Assembly (NCBI GenBank): GCA_019119205.1
Contig: DWXK01000094.1
Span: 1 to 35,606, forward strand
Length of the DNA stretch: 35,606 bases
Direction: 5' to 3'
Origin: Candidatus Mediterraneibacter intestinavium
Lineage (GTDB): Bacteria; Bacillota; Clostridia; Lachnospirales; Lachnospiraceae
The position numbers were made by a program, and so were the translations under genes. Of the stretch, positions 23,304 through 31,303 are shown in pieces. Each line of letters starts with the position of its first letter. The first letter of the stretch is position 1. The notes under the pieces are model-generated. The model worked only from the letters and a program-made list of their open reading frames with translations, was not told the origin of the DNA and did not search any database.

Positions 23304-24426
23304 GACTCTTTCCTCCTTTTCTCCTTCCCAGAAAGACCCTGCTTCTCTGTATCCTCCATGACATGAGAAAGAGCAGGGCGTCGCAGAAGATCTTCACCGC
23401 CGTCGGGTCTGCCCCAAACAGTGCCGATACTGCCCATACAGACGCCGCCGATGCCGCCGCGATGCCGATACAGAGGAGCAGATATCTGCGGAGGCTGACC
23501 CACCCCTTTCCTCTGCCGAACACCCAGTACCTGTTCAGGATAAAATTCAACGACGCGGAGAGGAGACGCGCCCCCGCGGTGGCCGCTGCAATATGCCAGG
23601 CCCGCTCCTGCCAGCCTGCCGGCCACTTTCCCCTGTCAAAGAGCCAGAACAGGAAAAGATCCAGAAAAGCGCACAGCAGAGAAGAGACGCCAAATCGAAA
23701 CAGTTCTCCGAAAAGTGTCCGAAGAATAGCAGCACTGTCCCGGACAGGACGAAAGTGCGTTCCCTCGTTTTTATCAATATAAACCGTGCTGATCTTCTCC
23801 GTCCGAATGCAGATCCCCCGGGAGATACATGCAAGAAGCACATTGGTCTCATACTCGAACCGCTCCCCCGGAGTCTCTGTCATCAGATCAAGGAGACTGT
23901 CGTCGAATGCCCGCAGTCCTGTCTGGGTATCACTTAAATATCTGCCGCTGATCAGCCGGAACACGGCTGAAGATACCCGGTTGCCCAGCCTGGACTTCCA
24001 GGGCACTTCTCTCCCCGTGAAATCTCTTCCTCCCAGGATCAGCGTACCCGGACAGTTTTCCACAAGTTCCAGAAGTTCCGCCCCGTTTTCCGCCGAATGC
24101 TGTCCGTCGCTGTCCAGGCACAGGATACCTGCCGCGGCTTCCATCAACTCTCCACTTCCGCCGGCAGCTTTCTTTTCCGCTGACAGGCATCGGCGCACAT
24201 ATGAAAATCCGGTCTTAAGAGCCCTGCCTTTCCCCCTGTTCTCTTCGTGATACAGTACAACACACCCGTCCATTTCATCGATCTGTTCAAATCTCTCCCG
24301 GTAATCCGATCCGGAGCCGTCGTCAATGACCACGATCTGAGCAGGTATCTGCTCCCGAAGTTCCTCTACTCTTGCGTGGAAACACGGATCCGGCTCCAGA
24401 GTCGGAATAATGATATATTTTTTCAT
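23293..24426 (-). CDS. GT2 (DPM1-like) glycosyltransferase fused to a GtrA-like membrane domain
   Basis: The 377 residues divide in two. Residues 1-235 form a GT2 domain with IIIPTLEPD, VVIDDGSGSDY, EENRGKGRALKTGF, LDSDGQHS, GGRDF and SDTQTGLRAF, as in polyprenyl-phosphate sugar synthases. Residues 240-365 form a GtrA-like domain of four spans (LFRFGVSSLLCAFLDLFLFWL ending in a basic tail, shown here only in part by position). GtrA proteins are thought to move lipid-linked sugars across the membrane. The fusion would make and flip a lipid-linked sugar donor. Start and upstream stop overlap as ATGA. It probably supplies the GT-C-like protein of this operon. Confidence 0.9.
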   Translation of the reverse strand: MKKYIIIPTLEPDPCFHARVEELREQIPAQIVVIDDGSGSDYRERFEQIDEMDGCVVLYHEENRGKGRALKTGFSYVRRCLSAEKKAAGGSGELMEAAAGILCLDSDGQHSAENGAELLELVENCPGTLILGGRDFTGREVPWKSRLGNRVSSAVFRLISGRYLSDTQTGLRAFDDSLLDLMTETPGERFEYETNVLLACISRGICIRTEKISTVYIDKNEGTHFRPVRDSAAILRTLFGELFRFGVSSLLCAFLDLFLFWLFDRGKWPAGWQERAWHIAAATAGARLLSASLNFILNRYWVFGRGKGWVSLRRYLLLCIGIAAASAASVWAVSALFGADPTAVKIFCDALLFLMSWRIQRSRVFLGRRKGGKSHAG

Positions 24427-26165
24427 TTGTCACCACGCTCCCCCGTTCCTTCTGATCTTTCCCCGTTCAGTATCCTGCTCCTGGGACAGTCCACCCTGCA
24501 TCCGATGCACTCCCTCCTCATGCAGTCGATTTTTTTGTCATTGATATAGAACCGGTCTTTCCCCAGATATTTGGAAATGTAAAGCGCCGTATCCGCACAC
24601 CGGTACAGTTTTTCATAATCCCGGATCGTCCCGTCCACGAAAACAGCGCCGATACTGGCGGAAACTCTGTACTTCTCATAGTCTTTTTTCATCGAAGAAC
24701 GGATCCCTCGCAGGAACGCGGCAAACTTCTCCTCCAGTTTCCCGGAAGAGATAGGATTGCGGATCAGGACTACAAACTCGTCGCCGCCCAGCCGGCCTAT
24801 CACATCCTCTCTGCGAAAAGCAGAGGAGAGACATTCGCCAAAGCGCCGTAAGACCCTGTCTCCCTCCGGATGACCTTCCGAATCATTGATCTTTTTAAAA
24901 TTATCCAGATCAAACAGGATCAGGACGCCTTCCGGGTGTTCTCCCTTTAAGAATTCTTCCGTGCGGCGTTCAAACCCGTTTCTGTTATACAGGCCTGTGA
25001 GCCGGTCAAACTCGGCCTCTGTCCTGGCTGCAGACAGCTGTCCTTCCATCCGGCATATTCCCTGAGATTTTTCCACATATTCCCGCTCCAGTTTAAAGAT
25101 CATATCCGCCAGAGGACGGAGTTCCGGAATCTCACTGTTTTCCTCCTCCGGATCCCGCTCTCCCCGCAGGATGCCGTAGATCCCGTCCCTGATCTGCTCA
25201 AAATGAAGAAAAAAATATCTCTTCAGAAAAAATCGCACCAGCAGGATCGTCAGGACACTGATCGTCCCGATCGCCGCCAGACCGATCCAGAACGTAAGCT
25301 GTACATCAGCAAGTATCCGTTCCAGTCCGGAGAACGCCACAAGATACATGCCGTCCAGTTCTCGTATCACTGCGTTCTGATATGCGCCGTTGATATAGAG
25401 CAGGACGCTTTTTCCCTTCGGCAGTCCGGCCAGAAGGTCCAGCAGCTGATTTCCTTCCTCTGCGTCCCTGAGCCGGATCTCCTGCCGGTTGTTTTCCGTG
25501 ATCCCGAAGATCGTCCCGCTTACCTTCCCCACGGCAAAAATGCTGGTCTCATATTCCGTCGTCGCCTGTTCCAGGATAGAACTGACCATTTCTTTCCCGC
25601 TCTTGAAGTCTGTCTGGTTTGTATCTGCATCGATCCGCACTGCCGCAAACCAGTCTGAATCCGAACCGGAGACGACATAAAAGAACTTCGGCCGTTCCCA
25701 GAACTCCGGCTTATCCATACGGACGGCATATGCCTCCTGCCCGGCTCCATTCGGGGATGTCTCCCTGATCTCTGTCATCACATCATCCTCTTCCTGCACA
25801 TTCAGAAGTTCATCATCCGTACTTACAAAGATCTTTCCCGATGAGTCAATAAGAGAGATGTCCCCGGTTCCCATAAGCCTCTTCAGGATCTCCAGTCCTG
25901 TGATTCCGGTCAGCTGCGGATCTTGAGAAAGGATATACCCCACTGTCCGTGTCTGATTCCCGTACTCTTCCGACATACTATCCAGCATAGCTTCATATTT
26001 CGCGGAGGTATGCTCCAGATTTCCCTCCACGCTGACAAGAAGCTGAGAGAGATATTTCCCGTTCTCTGTTTTCCCTCTGGCATAGAGCGTGATCCCGTAG
26101 ATACATACAAAAAGAAGTGCAAAGATCAGAAAGGTAACTGCCAGCTTCCGATACAGGCGGCTCAT
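24423..26165 (-). CDS. Membrane diguanylate cyclase (GGDEF) with extracytoplasmic sensor and four-cysteine tail
   Basis: The product is 580 residues. Spans at about 8-28 and 292-315 enclose an extracytoplasmic sensor of about 260 residues that resembles dCache-type domains. The GGDEF domain (about 383-545) has DRLTGLYNRNGF, FDLDNFKKIND and an intact GGDEF at 460-464. An RxxD inhibitory site at 451-454 lies exactly 5 residues upstream, so product inhibition is expected. The C-terminal tail has Cys548, Cys553, Cys556 and Cys560 (CX4CX2CX3C), possibly a metal or iron-sulfur site. An upstream open stretch is rejected: the ATG at 26165 overlaps the EAL stop as ATGA and follows GGGAGG. Confidence 0.94.
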   Translation of the reverse strand: MSRLYRKLAVTFLIFALLFVCIYGITLYARGKTENGKYLSQLLVSVEGNLEHTSAKYEAMLDSMSEEYGNQTRTVGYILSQDPQLTGITGLEILKRLMGTGDISLIDSSGKIFVSTDDELLNVQEEDDVMTEIRETSPNGAGQEAYAVRMDKPEFWERPKFFYVVSGSDSDWFAAVRIDADTNQTDFKSGKEMVSSILEQATTEYETSIFAVGKVSGTIFGITENNRQEIRLRDAEEGNQLLDLLAGLPKGKSVLLYINGAYQNAVIRELDGMYLVAFSGLERILADVQLTFWIGLAAIGTISVLTILLVRFFLKRYFFLHFEQIRDGIYGILRGERDPEEENSEIPELRPLADMIFKLEREYVEKSQGICRMEGQLSAARTEAEFDRLTGLYNRNGFERRTEEFLKGEHPEGVLILFDLDNFKKINDSEGHPEGDRVLRRFGECLSSAFRREDVIGRLGGDEFVVLIRNPISSGKLEEKFAAFLRGIRSSMKKDYEKYRVSASIGAVFVDGTIRDYEKLYRCADTALYISKYLGKDRFYINDKKIDCMRRECIGCRVDCPRSRILNGERSEGTGERGDK

Positions 26166-26989
26166 ACAGTCTCCTCCCTGCCGGCAGCCTCGTCTTCTGC
26201 GCAGAGCAGCGCACGTTCCATGCGCCGCATCATATACCGCTCTTTCGTCAGCGGTCTGGAATAATAATATCCCTGCGCAAAACAGCATCCGTGTTTGAGG
26301 AGAAAACGGATCTGTTCTCTGTTCTCCACTCCTTCCGCGATCACTTCCAGCCCCAGGGCTTCCGCCATTGTGATCGTGGAGGAAAGGATCACTTCTGCCT
26401 TCGGGTCTCCTATCCTGCTTATAAAGAAACGGTCCAGCTTCAGAATATCAAAACGGATCTCCTGGAGCAGCTTCAGGGTAGAATTTCCCATCCCGTAGTC
26501 ATCCATGGCGATCCGAAATCCTTTTCTCTGAAGATACCGTGCAAGCTGGGGCATCCTCTCCCCGTCGTCCGGTCCTTTCGCAGTCTCCGTGATCTCAAAG
26601 GAGAGTTCCCCCTTCCCGATTCCGTATTCCTCCGTGATCTCACGTAGTATTCCCGAGATTCCCTTTCGCCCTGCATACAGCCTGGACAGATTGACTGACA
26701 CGGGACAGAAGCTGTACCTCTTCTGCTTCGCATCACAGATATCGCCACATACGATCCTTAAGACTTCCTCATCCAGCAGAGGCATTACCCCTTCTTTCTC
26801 CAGATCAGGTACAAACTGATCCGGCGGGATCAGTTCACCGTTCTTTTTCTGCCACCGGACCAGTGCCTCGGCCCCCCTGATCACTCCGGTCCGCATATCT
26901 ACCTGAGGCTGGTACCACACGCAGAACTCCCCGTTTTTCAGCGCCTCTGTGAATTCCTGTTCTATTCCGGATAAAATTTCTGCTGACAT
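26162..26989 (-). CDS. Cyclic-di-GMP phosphodiesterase (stand-alone EAL domain)
   Basis: This 275-residue protein is almost only an EAL domain. EALVR is at 41-45, followed by SVNLSR, FEITET, MDDYGMGNSTLKLL, LKLDRFF, EVIAEGVEN and QGYYYSRPL, so the metal-binding and catalytic residues of active enzymes are all seen. It hydrolyses cyclic-di-GMP to pGpG. There is no span or sensor domain, so it is cytoplasmic. It is the first gene of the polysaccharide set, and its stop overlaps the start of the cyclase gene. A stable hairpin covers its ribosome binding site (26996-27049). Confidence 0.95.
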   Translation of the reverse strand: MSAEILSGIEQEFTEALKNGEFCVWYQPQVDMRTGVIRGAEALVRWQKKNGELIPPDQFVPDLEKEGVMPLLDEEVLRIVCGDICDAKQKRYSFCPVSVNLSRLYAGRKGISGILREITEEYGIGKGELSFEITETAKGPDDGERMPQLARYLQRKGFRIAMDDYGMGNSTLKLLQEIRFDILKLDRFFISRIGDPKAEVILSSTITMAEALGLEVIAEGVENREQIRFLLKHGCCFAQGYYYSRPLTKERYMMRRMERALLCAEDEAAGREETV

Positions 26990-26995
26990 AACAAA

Positions 26996-27049
26996 ACTCC
27001 GCCTTTCTTCTGTATCCCTGTATGATCTAGGATGGCTGAAAGACGGAGT
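26996..27049 (-). promoter_or_regulatory. Hairpin covering the ribosome binding site of the EAL gene
   Basis: On the minus strand ACTCCGTCTTTC (27038-27049) pairs with GAAAGGCGGAGT (26996-27007) over 12 bases with one G-U pair, around a 30-base loop that can form an inner ATCC/GGAT stem. The 3' arm contains the GGCGGAG that serves as ribosome binding site 7 bases before the ATG. TTTTGTT follows the 3' arm, so it may also act as a terminator for the ABC exporter operon upstream. Confidence 0.65.
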
Positions 27050-27079
27050 CTTTATACTTTATTGTATTTTATAATTTTT

Positions 27080-28951
27080 TTATGCGAACTGACTGTTGTA
27101 AAGTTCCGCGTACGCTCCCTTCGTCCTCAGCAGTTCCCGGTGATTCCCCTTTTCAATGATATCTCCGTTCTGCATGACAAGGATCAGGTCCGCATCCACG
27201 ATCGTGGACAGCCTGTGGGCGATGACAAAACTGGTCCGCCCTTTCATGAGCTCACCCATCGCCCTCCCGATCTCCATCTCCGTCCGGGTATCCACACTGG
27301 AGGTAGCCTCGTCAAGGATCAGCACAGCCGGATCACAGAGCATGACTCTTGCGATCGTAAGAAGCTGGCGCTGCCCTGCGGAAATGTTGTCCGCATCCCC
27401 TCCGAGCACCGTATCATATCCTTTCGGAAGAGTCCGGATAAAGAAGTCTGCCCTCGCTGCCTTTGCAGCCGCGATGATCTCTTCCCGGGAGGCGTCCGGT
27501 CTTCCATAGGCGATATTCTCCGCGATGGTCCCCTCAAACAGCCAGGTGTCCTGGAGCACCATTCCGAAATTACTCCGCAGTCCCTCATAGGACATCTGAG
27601 CCGTCGGGATCCCGTCCAGAGTGATCCGTCCGCTGTTCACCTCGTAAAAACGCATCAGCAGGTTGATCAGCGTAGTCTTGCCCGCACCGGTGCTTCCCAC
27701 GATGGCGATCTTCTGACCCGGTTCCGCAGTGAAGCTGATATCTTTCATGAGGATCTTATCCGGCGAGTAACCGAACCTTACATTCTGAAACTCTACCCGT
27801 CCTTCCGTCCCTTTTCCCGCAGCTTTCTGCGTCTCCTGCGCTGCAGTTCCCGCCCCCGCCGTCATGGCAGGATTTTCCGGGTCAGGCAGGATCTCTTTCT
27901 CATCCAGGAGTTCAAAGATGCGTTCCACGGAAGCGATGGACGACTGGAGCGAGTTGATCATATACGCCGCCTCAGTCAGAGGCTCCGACGCCTGATACAC
28001 ATACTGGAAGAACGCCTGGAAGGTTCCCACTGTCATCACCCCGTCCAGCAGGAGTTTTCCCGCAAAGACAGCGATCACTGCCTGTCCCAGACGGTTCACC
28101 AGACGGATGAAGGGGTTCACCACATTCATCATAAAATCTGCTTTCCGCGATGTATCCGCCAGTTCCCGCACAGCATCCCGCATCTCCTTAGCACTCTTCT
28201 CCTCCCGGTTAAAGGAGCGGATCACCGTGCGCCCGCTGTAGGACTCTTCCACCTGTCCTGTCACCCGGCTCACCGCCTGCTGCCTCAGTGTCGCATAGCG
28301 CAGCGTCTTTGCTGCGAACAGCTTCGTGGAGAACATGGAGAGCAATGTGAACAGGAGGAAGACCACAGTCAGACCGATGTGGAAACGGAACATCATAATC
28401 AGCGATCCGACCACCATCCCCACCGCGGTAAACAGCTTTAAGAGCCCGGTCTGCAATACTTCCGACATCTTATCCAGATCGTTGGTAGCACGGCTCAGCA
28501 CCTCTCCCGGCTTATGGCTGTCAAAAAAGGACAGGGGAAGCCGGTCCAGTTTCCGGCTGATCTGAGTCCGAAGTTCCAGACTCAGCCGCTCCGCAAAACT
28601 CGCCATCACGAAACTCTGAAAAGTATAGAGGATCCCTGTCGCCGTGTAGATCCCGAGCAGGATCATGATCTCCCGGCCGCCATGCTCCCAGGTCACGCGA
28701 AATGCTGTTCCCTCCTCTATCGACGAGCGGATCTCCCTCCAGAGAAGATCTACGATCCCGGCGCTGTAGACCGGCGCCGCCACGGAGAGAACAGTGTAAA
28801 ATATAACAGAGACCGCCACGATCACAAGGCGGAGACGCTGTCTTCCCATGGCCTTCCAAAGCCGCCGGACGGTTGCCATGGCGTTGGACGGCACGGCAAA
28901 TTCCATCTCGTCCTCGAAAACATTCGCTTCATTTTCCTTATTCTCAGCCAA
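27080..28951 (-). CDS. Heterodimeric ABC exporter, subunit with intact Walker B
   Basis: This 623-residue half-transporter has six N-terminal spans (about 35-330) and an ATPase domain from about 385. Walker A is GSTGAGKTT, Walker B AVLILDEATSSVD keeps the catalytic Glu, and the H-loop AHRLST is intact, but the signature is altered to NISAGQ. A Gly/Ala/Thr-rich linker joins the two parts. The start is a TTG with AGGAGG 8 bases upstream, overlapping the partner gene by 8 bases. Together with the partner it forms one active and one degenerate ATP site, as in BmrCD or TM287/288 type drug exporters. A MarR gene leads the operon. Confidence 0.93.
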   Translation of the reverse strand: MAENKENEANVFEDEMEFAVPSNAMATVRRLWKAMGRQRLRLVIVAVSVIFYTVLSVAAPVYSAGIVDLLWREIRSSIEEGTAFRVTWEHGGREIMILLGIYTATGILYTFQSFVMASFAERLSLELRTQISRKLDRLPLSFFDSHKPGEVLSRATNDLDKMSEVLQTGLLKLFTAVGMVVGSLIMMFRFHIGLTVVFLLFTLLSMFSTKLFAAKTLRYATLRQQAVSRVTGQVEESYSGRTVIRSFNREEKSAKEMRDAVRELADTSRKADFMMNVVNPFIRLVNRLGQAVIAVFAGKLLLDGVMTVGTFQAFFQYVYQASEPLTEAAYMINSLQSSIASVERIFELLDEKEILPDPENPAMTAGAGTAAQETQKAAGKGTEGRVEFQNVRFGYSPDKILMKDISFTAEPGQKIAIVGSTGAGKTTLINLLMRFYEVNSGRITLDGIPTAQMSYEGLRSNFGMVLQDTWLFEGTIAENIAYGRPDASREEIIAAAKAARADFFIRTLPKGYDTVLGGDADNISAGQRQLLTIARVMLCDPAVLILDEATSSVDTRTEMEIGRAMGELMKGRTSFVIAHRLSTIVDADLILVMQNGDIIEKGNHRELLRTKGAYAELYNSQFA

Positions 28952-30710
28952 CTCCCCCGCCTCCTTTCATCTGCGATCTTGCGATCTCCCGGTATACCGG
29001 GCAGTTTTCCATCAGTTCCTCATGCCTGCCAATGCCGACGATCCTGCCCTCGTCCAAAACGATGATCTGGTCCGCATTCAGGATCGTGTTGATCCGCTGG
29101 GCGATGATCAGCACCGCCGCATCCGCGACTTCTTCCTTCAGAGCCTTCCGGAGCGCCGCGTCCGTCTTAAAATCCAGCGCTGAGAAACTGTCGTCGAAGA
29201 TATACAGGTCTGCCTTCTTCATCAGAGCACGTGCAATGGAAAGCCTCTGCTTCTGTCCTCCGGAGTAGTTGGTCCCGCCCTGTGCCACATGAGCGTCCAG
29301 CCCGTTTGCAAGGCTGCTGACAAAATCCGCCTGCGCCACAGCGAGGATCCGACGCATCTCCTCCTCGGATGCATCTTCCTTTCCATAACAGAGGTTGTCC
29401 GCGATGGTCCCGGAGAAGAGCCACGCTTTCTGGGGCACATAAGAGATTCGGCTCCTCAGCTCATTCTGAGAGATATCCCGCACGTCGGCTCCGCCCACGC
29501 GCACAGATCCCTCCGTCACGTCGTGGAACCGCAGGAGAAGCTTGGCGATGGTGGATTTTCCACTTCCGGTCCCTCCGATCACTGCCGTCGTCTCTCCCTT
29601 TCTGCATGTAAAGTTCAAGTCTGTCAGGGCATTCTCATCCGCATCGGGAAAGCGGAAGGTGACATTGGAAAAGCTGGCAGCTTCCCTTCCTGCATCCGCC
29701 GGGCAGCTTCTCTCTTTGTCTTCCGGACTCCCTGCGGGGTCGATCCTTCCTTCTCCGTCCCGGATCTCAGGCTCTTTCTCCAGCACCTCCCGGATACGGC
29801 TGATACACACCCTCGCCCTCGGCAGAAGGATGATCACCATCTGCGCCATGATGATATAGAACAGGATGAGGATAGAGTATTCCGTCAGCGCCGTGATATC
29901 CCCGATCTCCATAAATCCGGCGCCGATCCGGTTTCCTCCGATCCACAGGATGGCAACGATGGCAATGTTGATGACGAAGAACGCCGTACTCTCAAGTCCT
30001 GCGAACAGAAGATTTGCACTGACCGCAGTCTCTGCATAGTCCTCGAAAGACTTCCGCATCCGCTTCTCCTCGTCCTTCTCTTTATTAAAAGCCCGGATCA
30101 CCCTCACTCCGGTCAGATTCTCCCGGAGGACCACATTCATCCGGTCAAGGAGACGCTGGAGCCGCCCGAAGATCTCGGAGGCCTTCCGTGTCACAAGGAG
30201 CGCCAGCACGATGATCAGCGCCGTCACTCCGATGAGCAGGAATCCCATCCCCGTATCCACGGCAAACGCCATCCCCACGCCCATGATACACACCGCCGGC
30301 ACTGGCAGCACCATCTGGATGCACCACACCACAGACTGCTGGATGATATTGATATCGTTCAGTGTACGGGTGATCATGGAGCCGGTGCCAAACTGCTCGA
30401 AATCATGTGCGGAGAAGGTGAGGGATTTCTCATAAACAGCATTCCTCATATCCTCTCCGATCTTCGCCGACAGGTCCGCGCACAGCCAGCTTCCCAGCAG
30501 TGCGCCTGCTCCGGAAAAAACCGTGACCGCCAGCATGGCGATCCCTTTCCCGATCATATAGTCCAGGCTCCCGCTCTCCACTCCGATGTTGATCATATCT
30601 GCGGTAAGCCTTGGCACAAGAAGTCCTCCCGCCACGTCAAGGAGCATGGCGAGGATCGTGAACACGCAGAGCCATCTGTATGGTTTTAGAAAATGAAGGA
30701 TCAGCTTCAT
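28944..30710 (-). CDS. Heterodimeric ABC exporter, subunit with degenerate ATP site
   Basis: The product is 588 residues: six spans followed by an ATPase domain with Walker A GGTGSGKST and signature NYSGGQ. The catalytic Glu after Walker B is Asp (LYIFDDSFSALD) and the H-loop His is Gln (IIAQRIN). These changes are the known marks of the non-hydrolysing site of asymmetric exporters, and they complement the altered signature in the partner. The frame is open 100 codons upstream through the MarR gene, but the ATG at 30710 overlaps the MarR stop as ATGA and has GGAGG 7 bases ahead. Confidence 0.94.
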   Translation of the reverse strand: MKLILHFLKPYRWLCVFTILAMLLDVAGGLLVPRLTADMINIGVESGSLDYMIGKGIAMLAVTVFSGAGALLGSWLCADLSAKIGEDMRNAVYEKSLTFSAHDFEQFGTGSMITRTLNDINIIQQSVVWCIQMVLPVPAVCIMGVGMAFAVDTGMGFLLIGVTALIIVLALLVTRKASEIFGRLQRLLDRMNVVLRENLTGVRVIRAFNKEKDEEKRMRKSFEDYAETAVSANLLFAGLESTAFFVINIAIVAILWIGGNRIGAGFMEIGDITALTEYSILILFYIIMAQMVIILLPRARVCISRIREVLEKEPEIRDGEGRIDPAGSPEDKERSCPADAGREAASFSNVTFRFPDADENALTDLNFTCRKGETTAVIGGTGSGKSTIAKLLLRFHDVTEGSVRVGGADVRDISQNELRSRISYVPQKAWLFSGTIADNLCYGKEDASEEEMRRILAVAQADFVSSLANGLDAHVAQGGTNYSGGQKQRLSIARALMKKADLYIFDDSFSALDFKTDAALRKALKEEVADAAVLIIAQRINTILNADQIIVLDEGRIVGIGRHEELMENCPVYREIARSQMKGGGGVG

Positions 30711-31159
30711 GTCAGCACCTCCAGAAGTTCCTTCTCTTTTTTGCCGAACAGATCCACATATTTCTGGGAGAGGCGGATAAACTCTGCTCGCTCCTCCGGT
30801 TCCATTTCCAGAAACGCCCCGTTCTCCATGTCTACCACAGGACGGATCTTCTGCTCTACAAACTGTCTTCCCTTTTCCGTGAGGCAGATATGCTTGTCCC
30901 TTCCTCTCTTTTCCAGATAGAGAAATCCCTTCTTCTCCAGGTTGCGCACGGAGGAACTGATCGTCTGCTTGCTCACATACGCCTCTCTGCAGATGTCTTT
31001 CTGCAGACACCCGTCTCCCAGCGTACAGACCACATACAGCACCGCAAGAGCACTATCCGACACGCCGATCGCCAGCGCGATCTCGTGGTAAATGTCGTCC
31101 AGCTCTTTATACAGGCGATTGAACTGCTGTACTTCATATTCCTGATGGATTTTCATCAT
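30707..31159 (-). CDS. MarR-family transcriptional repressor
   Basis: This 150-residue protein has the MarR layout: N-terminal dimerisation helices, a winged HTH (QKDICREAYVSKQTISSSV, then LEKKGFLYLEKRGRDKHICL) and C-terminal helices. It leads an operon with a two-subunit drug-type exporter and has a symmetric operator overlapping its own promoter and ribosome binding site, so it likely represses the exporter and itself until a ligand binds. Two adjacent ATGs are possible starts, and AGGAGG precedes them. Confidence 0.93.
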   Translation of the reverse strand: MMKIHQEYEVQQFNRLYKELDDIYHEIALAIGVSDSALAVLYVVCTLGDGCLQKDICREAYVSKQTISSSVRNLEKKGFLYLEKRGRDKHICLTEKGRQFVEQKIRPVVDMENGAFLEMEPEERAEFIRLSQKYVDLFGKKEKELLEVLT

Positions 31160-31166
31160 AAACCTC

Positions 31167-31215
31167 CTTTAGTCCGATTTCGTACCAAGAAGTATAGTGC
31201 GATATCAGACTAAAG
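31167..31215 (-). promoter_or_regulatory. MarR operator: two inverted 16-base arms
   Basis: The arms at 31167-31182 and 31200-31215 are inverted copies with 14 of 16 bases matching (CTTTAGTC-GAT-TCG). One arm lies between the -35 and -10 boxes and the other covers the AGGAGG ribosome binding site. A bound repressor would block initiation, and the transcript could also fold over the binding site. Confidence 0.8.
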
Positions 31216-31219
31216 TCAA
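31191..31219 (-). promoter_or_regulatory. Promoter of the marR-ABC exporter operon
   Basis: On the minus strand TTGACT (31214-31219) and TATACT (31191-31196) are separated by 17 bases. The spacer holds one operator arm. The -35 box lies only four bases from the U-tract of the preceding terminator. Confidence 0.85.
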
Positions 31220-31222
31220 GCA

Positions 31223-31278
31223 GAAAAAAATCCGCGGAGGAGATCACCTCTCTGACAGAGGATATCGTTCTCCGCGGA
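31223..31278 (-). terminator. Intrinsic terminator of sigma/ABC cassette 2
   Basis: TCCGCGGAG and CTCCGCGGA (31270-31278 and 31231-31239) form a stem that continues inward with imperfect pairs. On the minus strand it is followed by seven T residues (31224-31230). It lies about 25 bases after the permease stop. Confidence 0.9.
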
Positions 31279-31303
31279 CTGACAGTACTGAACCGGTAAA
31301 TCC

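Noticed and set aside
26996-27070. Cyclic-di-GMP (GEMM) riboswitch in front of the EAL gene
   Set aside because: I looked for the conserved GEMM core and tetraloop receptor pattern and did not find it. Only a simple hairpin is supported.
27032-30689. Long plus-strand ORFs of 469 and 466 codons opposite the ABC exporter genes
   Set aside because: They are mirror frames of the two ABC genes, have His/Arg/Pro-rich compositions without any family motif, and lack ribosome binding sites.
30711-31010. 100-residue N-terminal extension of the exporter subunit
   Set aside because: It runs through the MarR gene in another frame, and the ATGA overlap with a ribosome binding site fixes the start at 30710.
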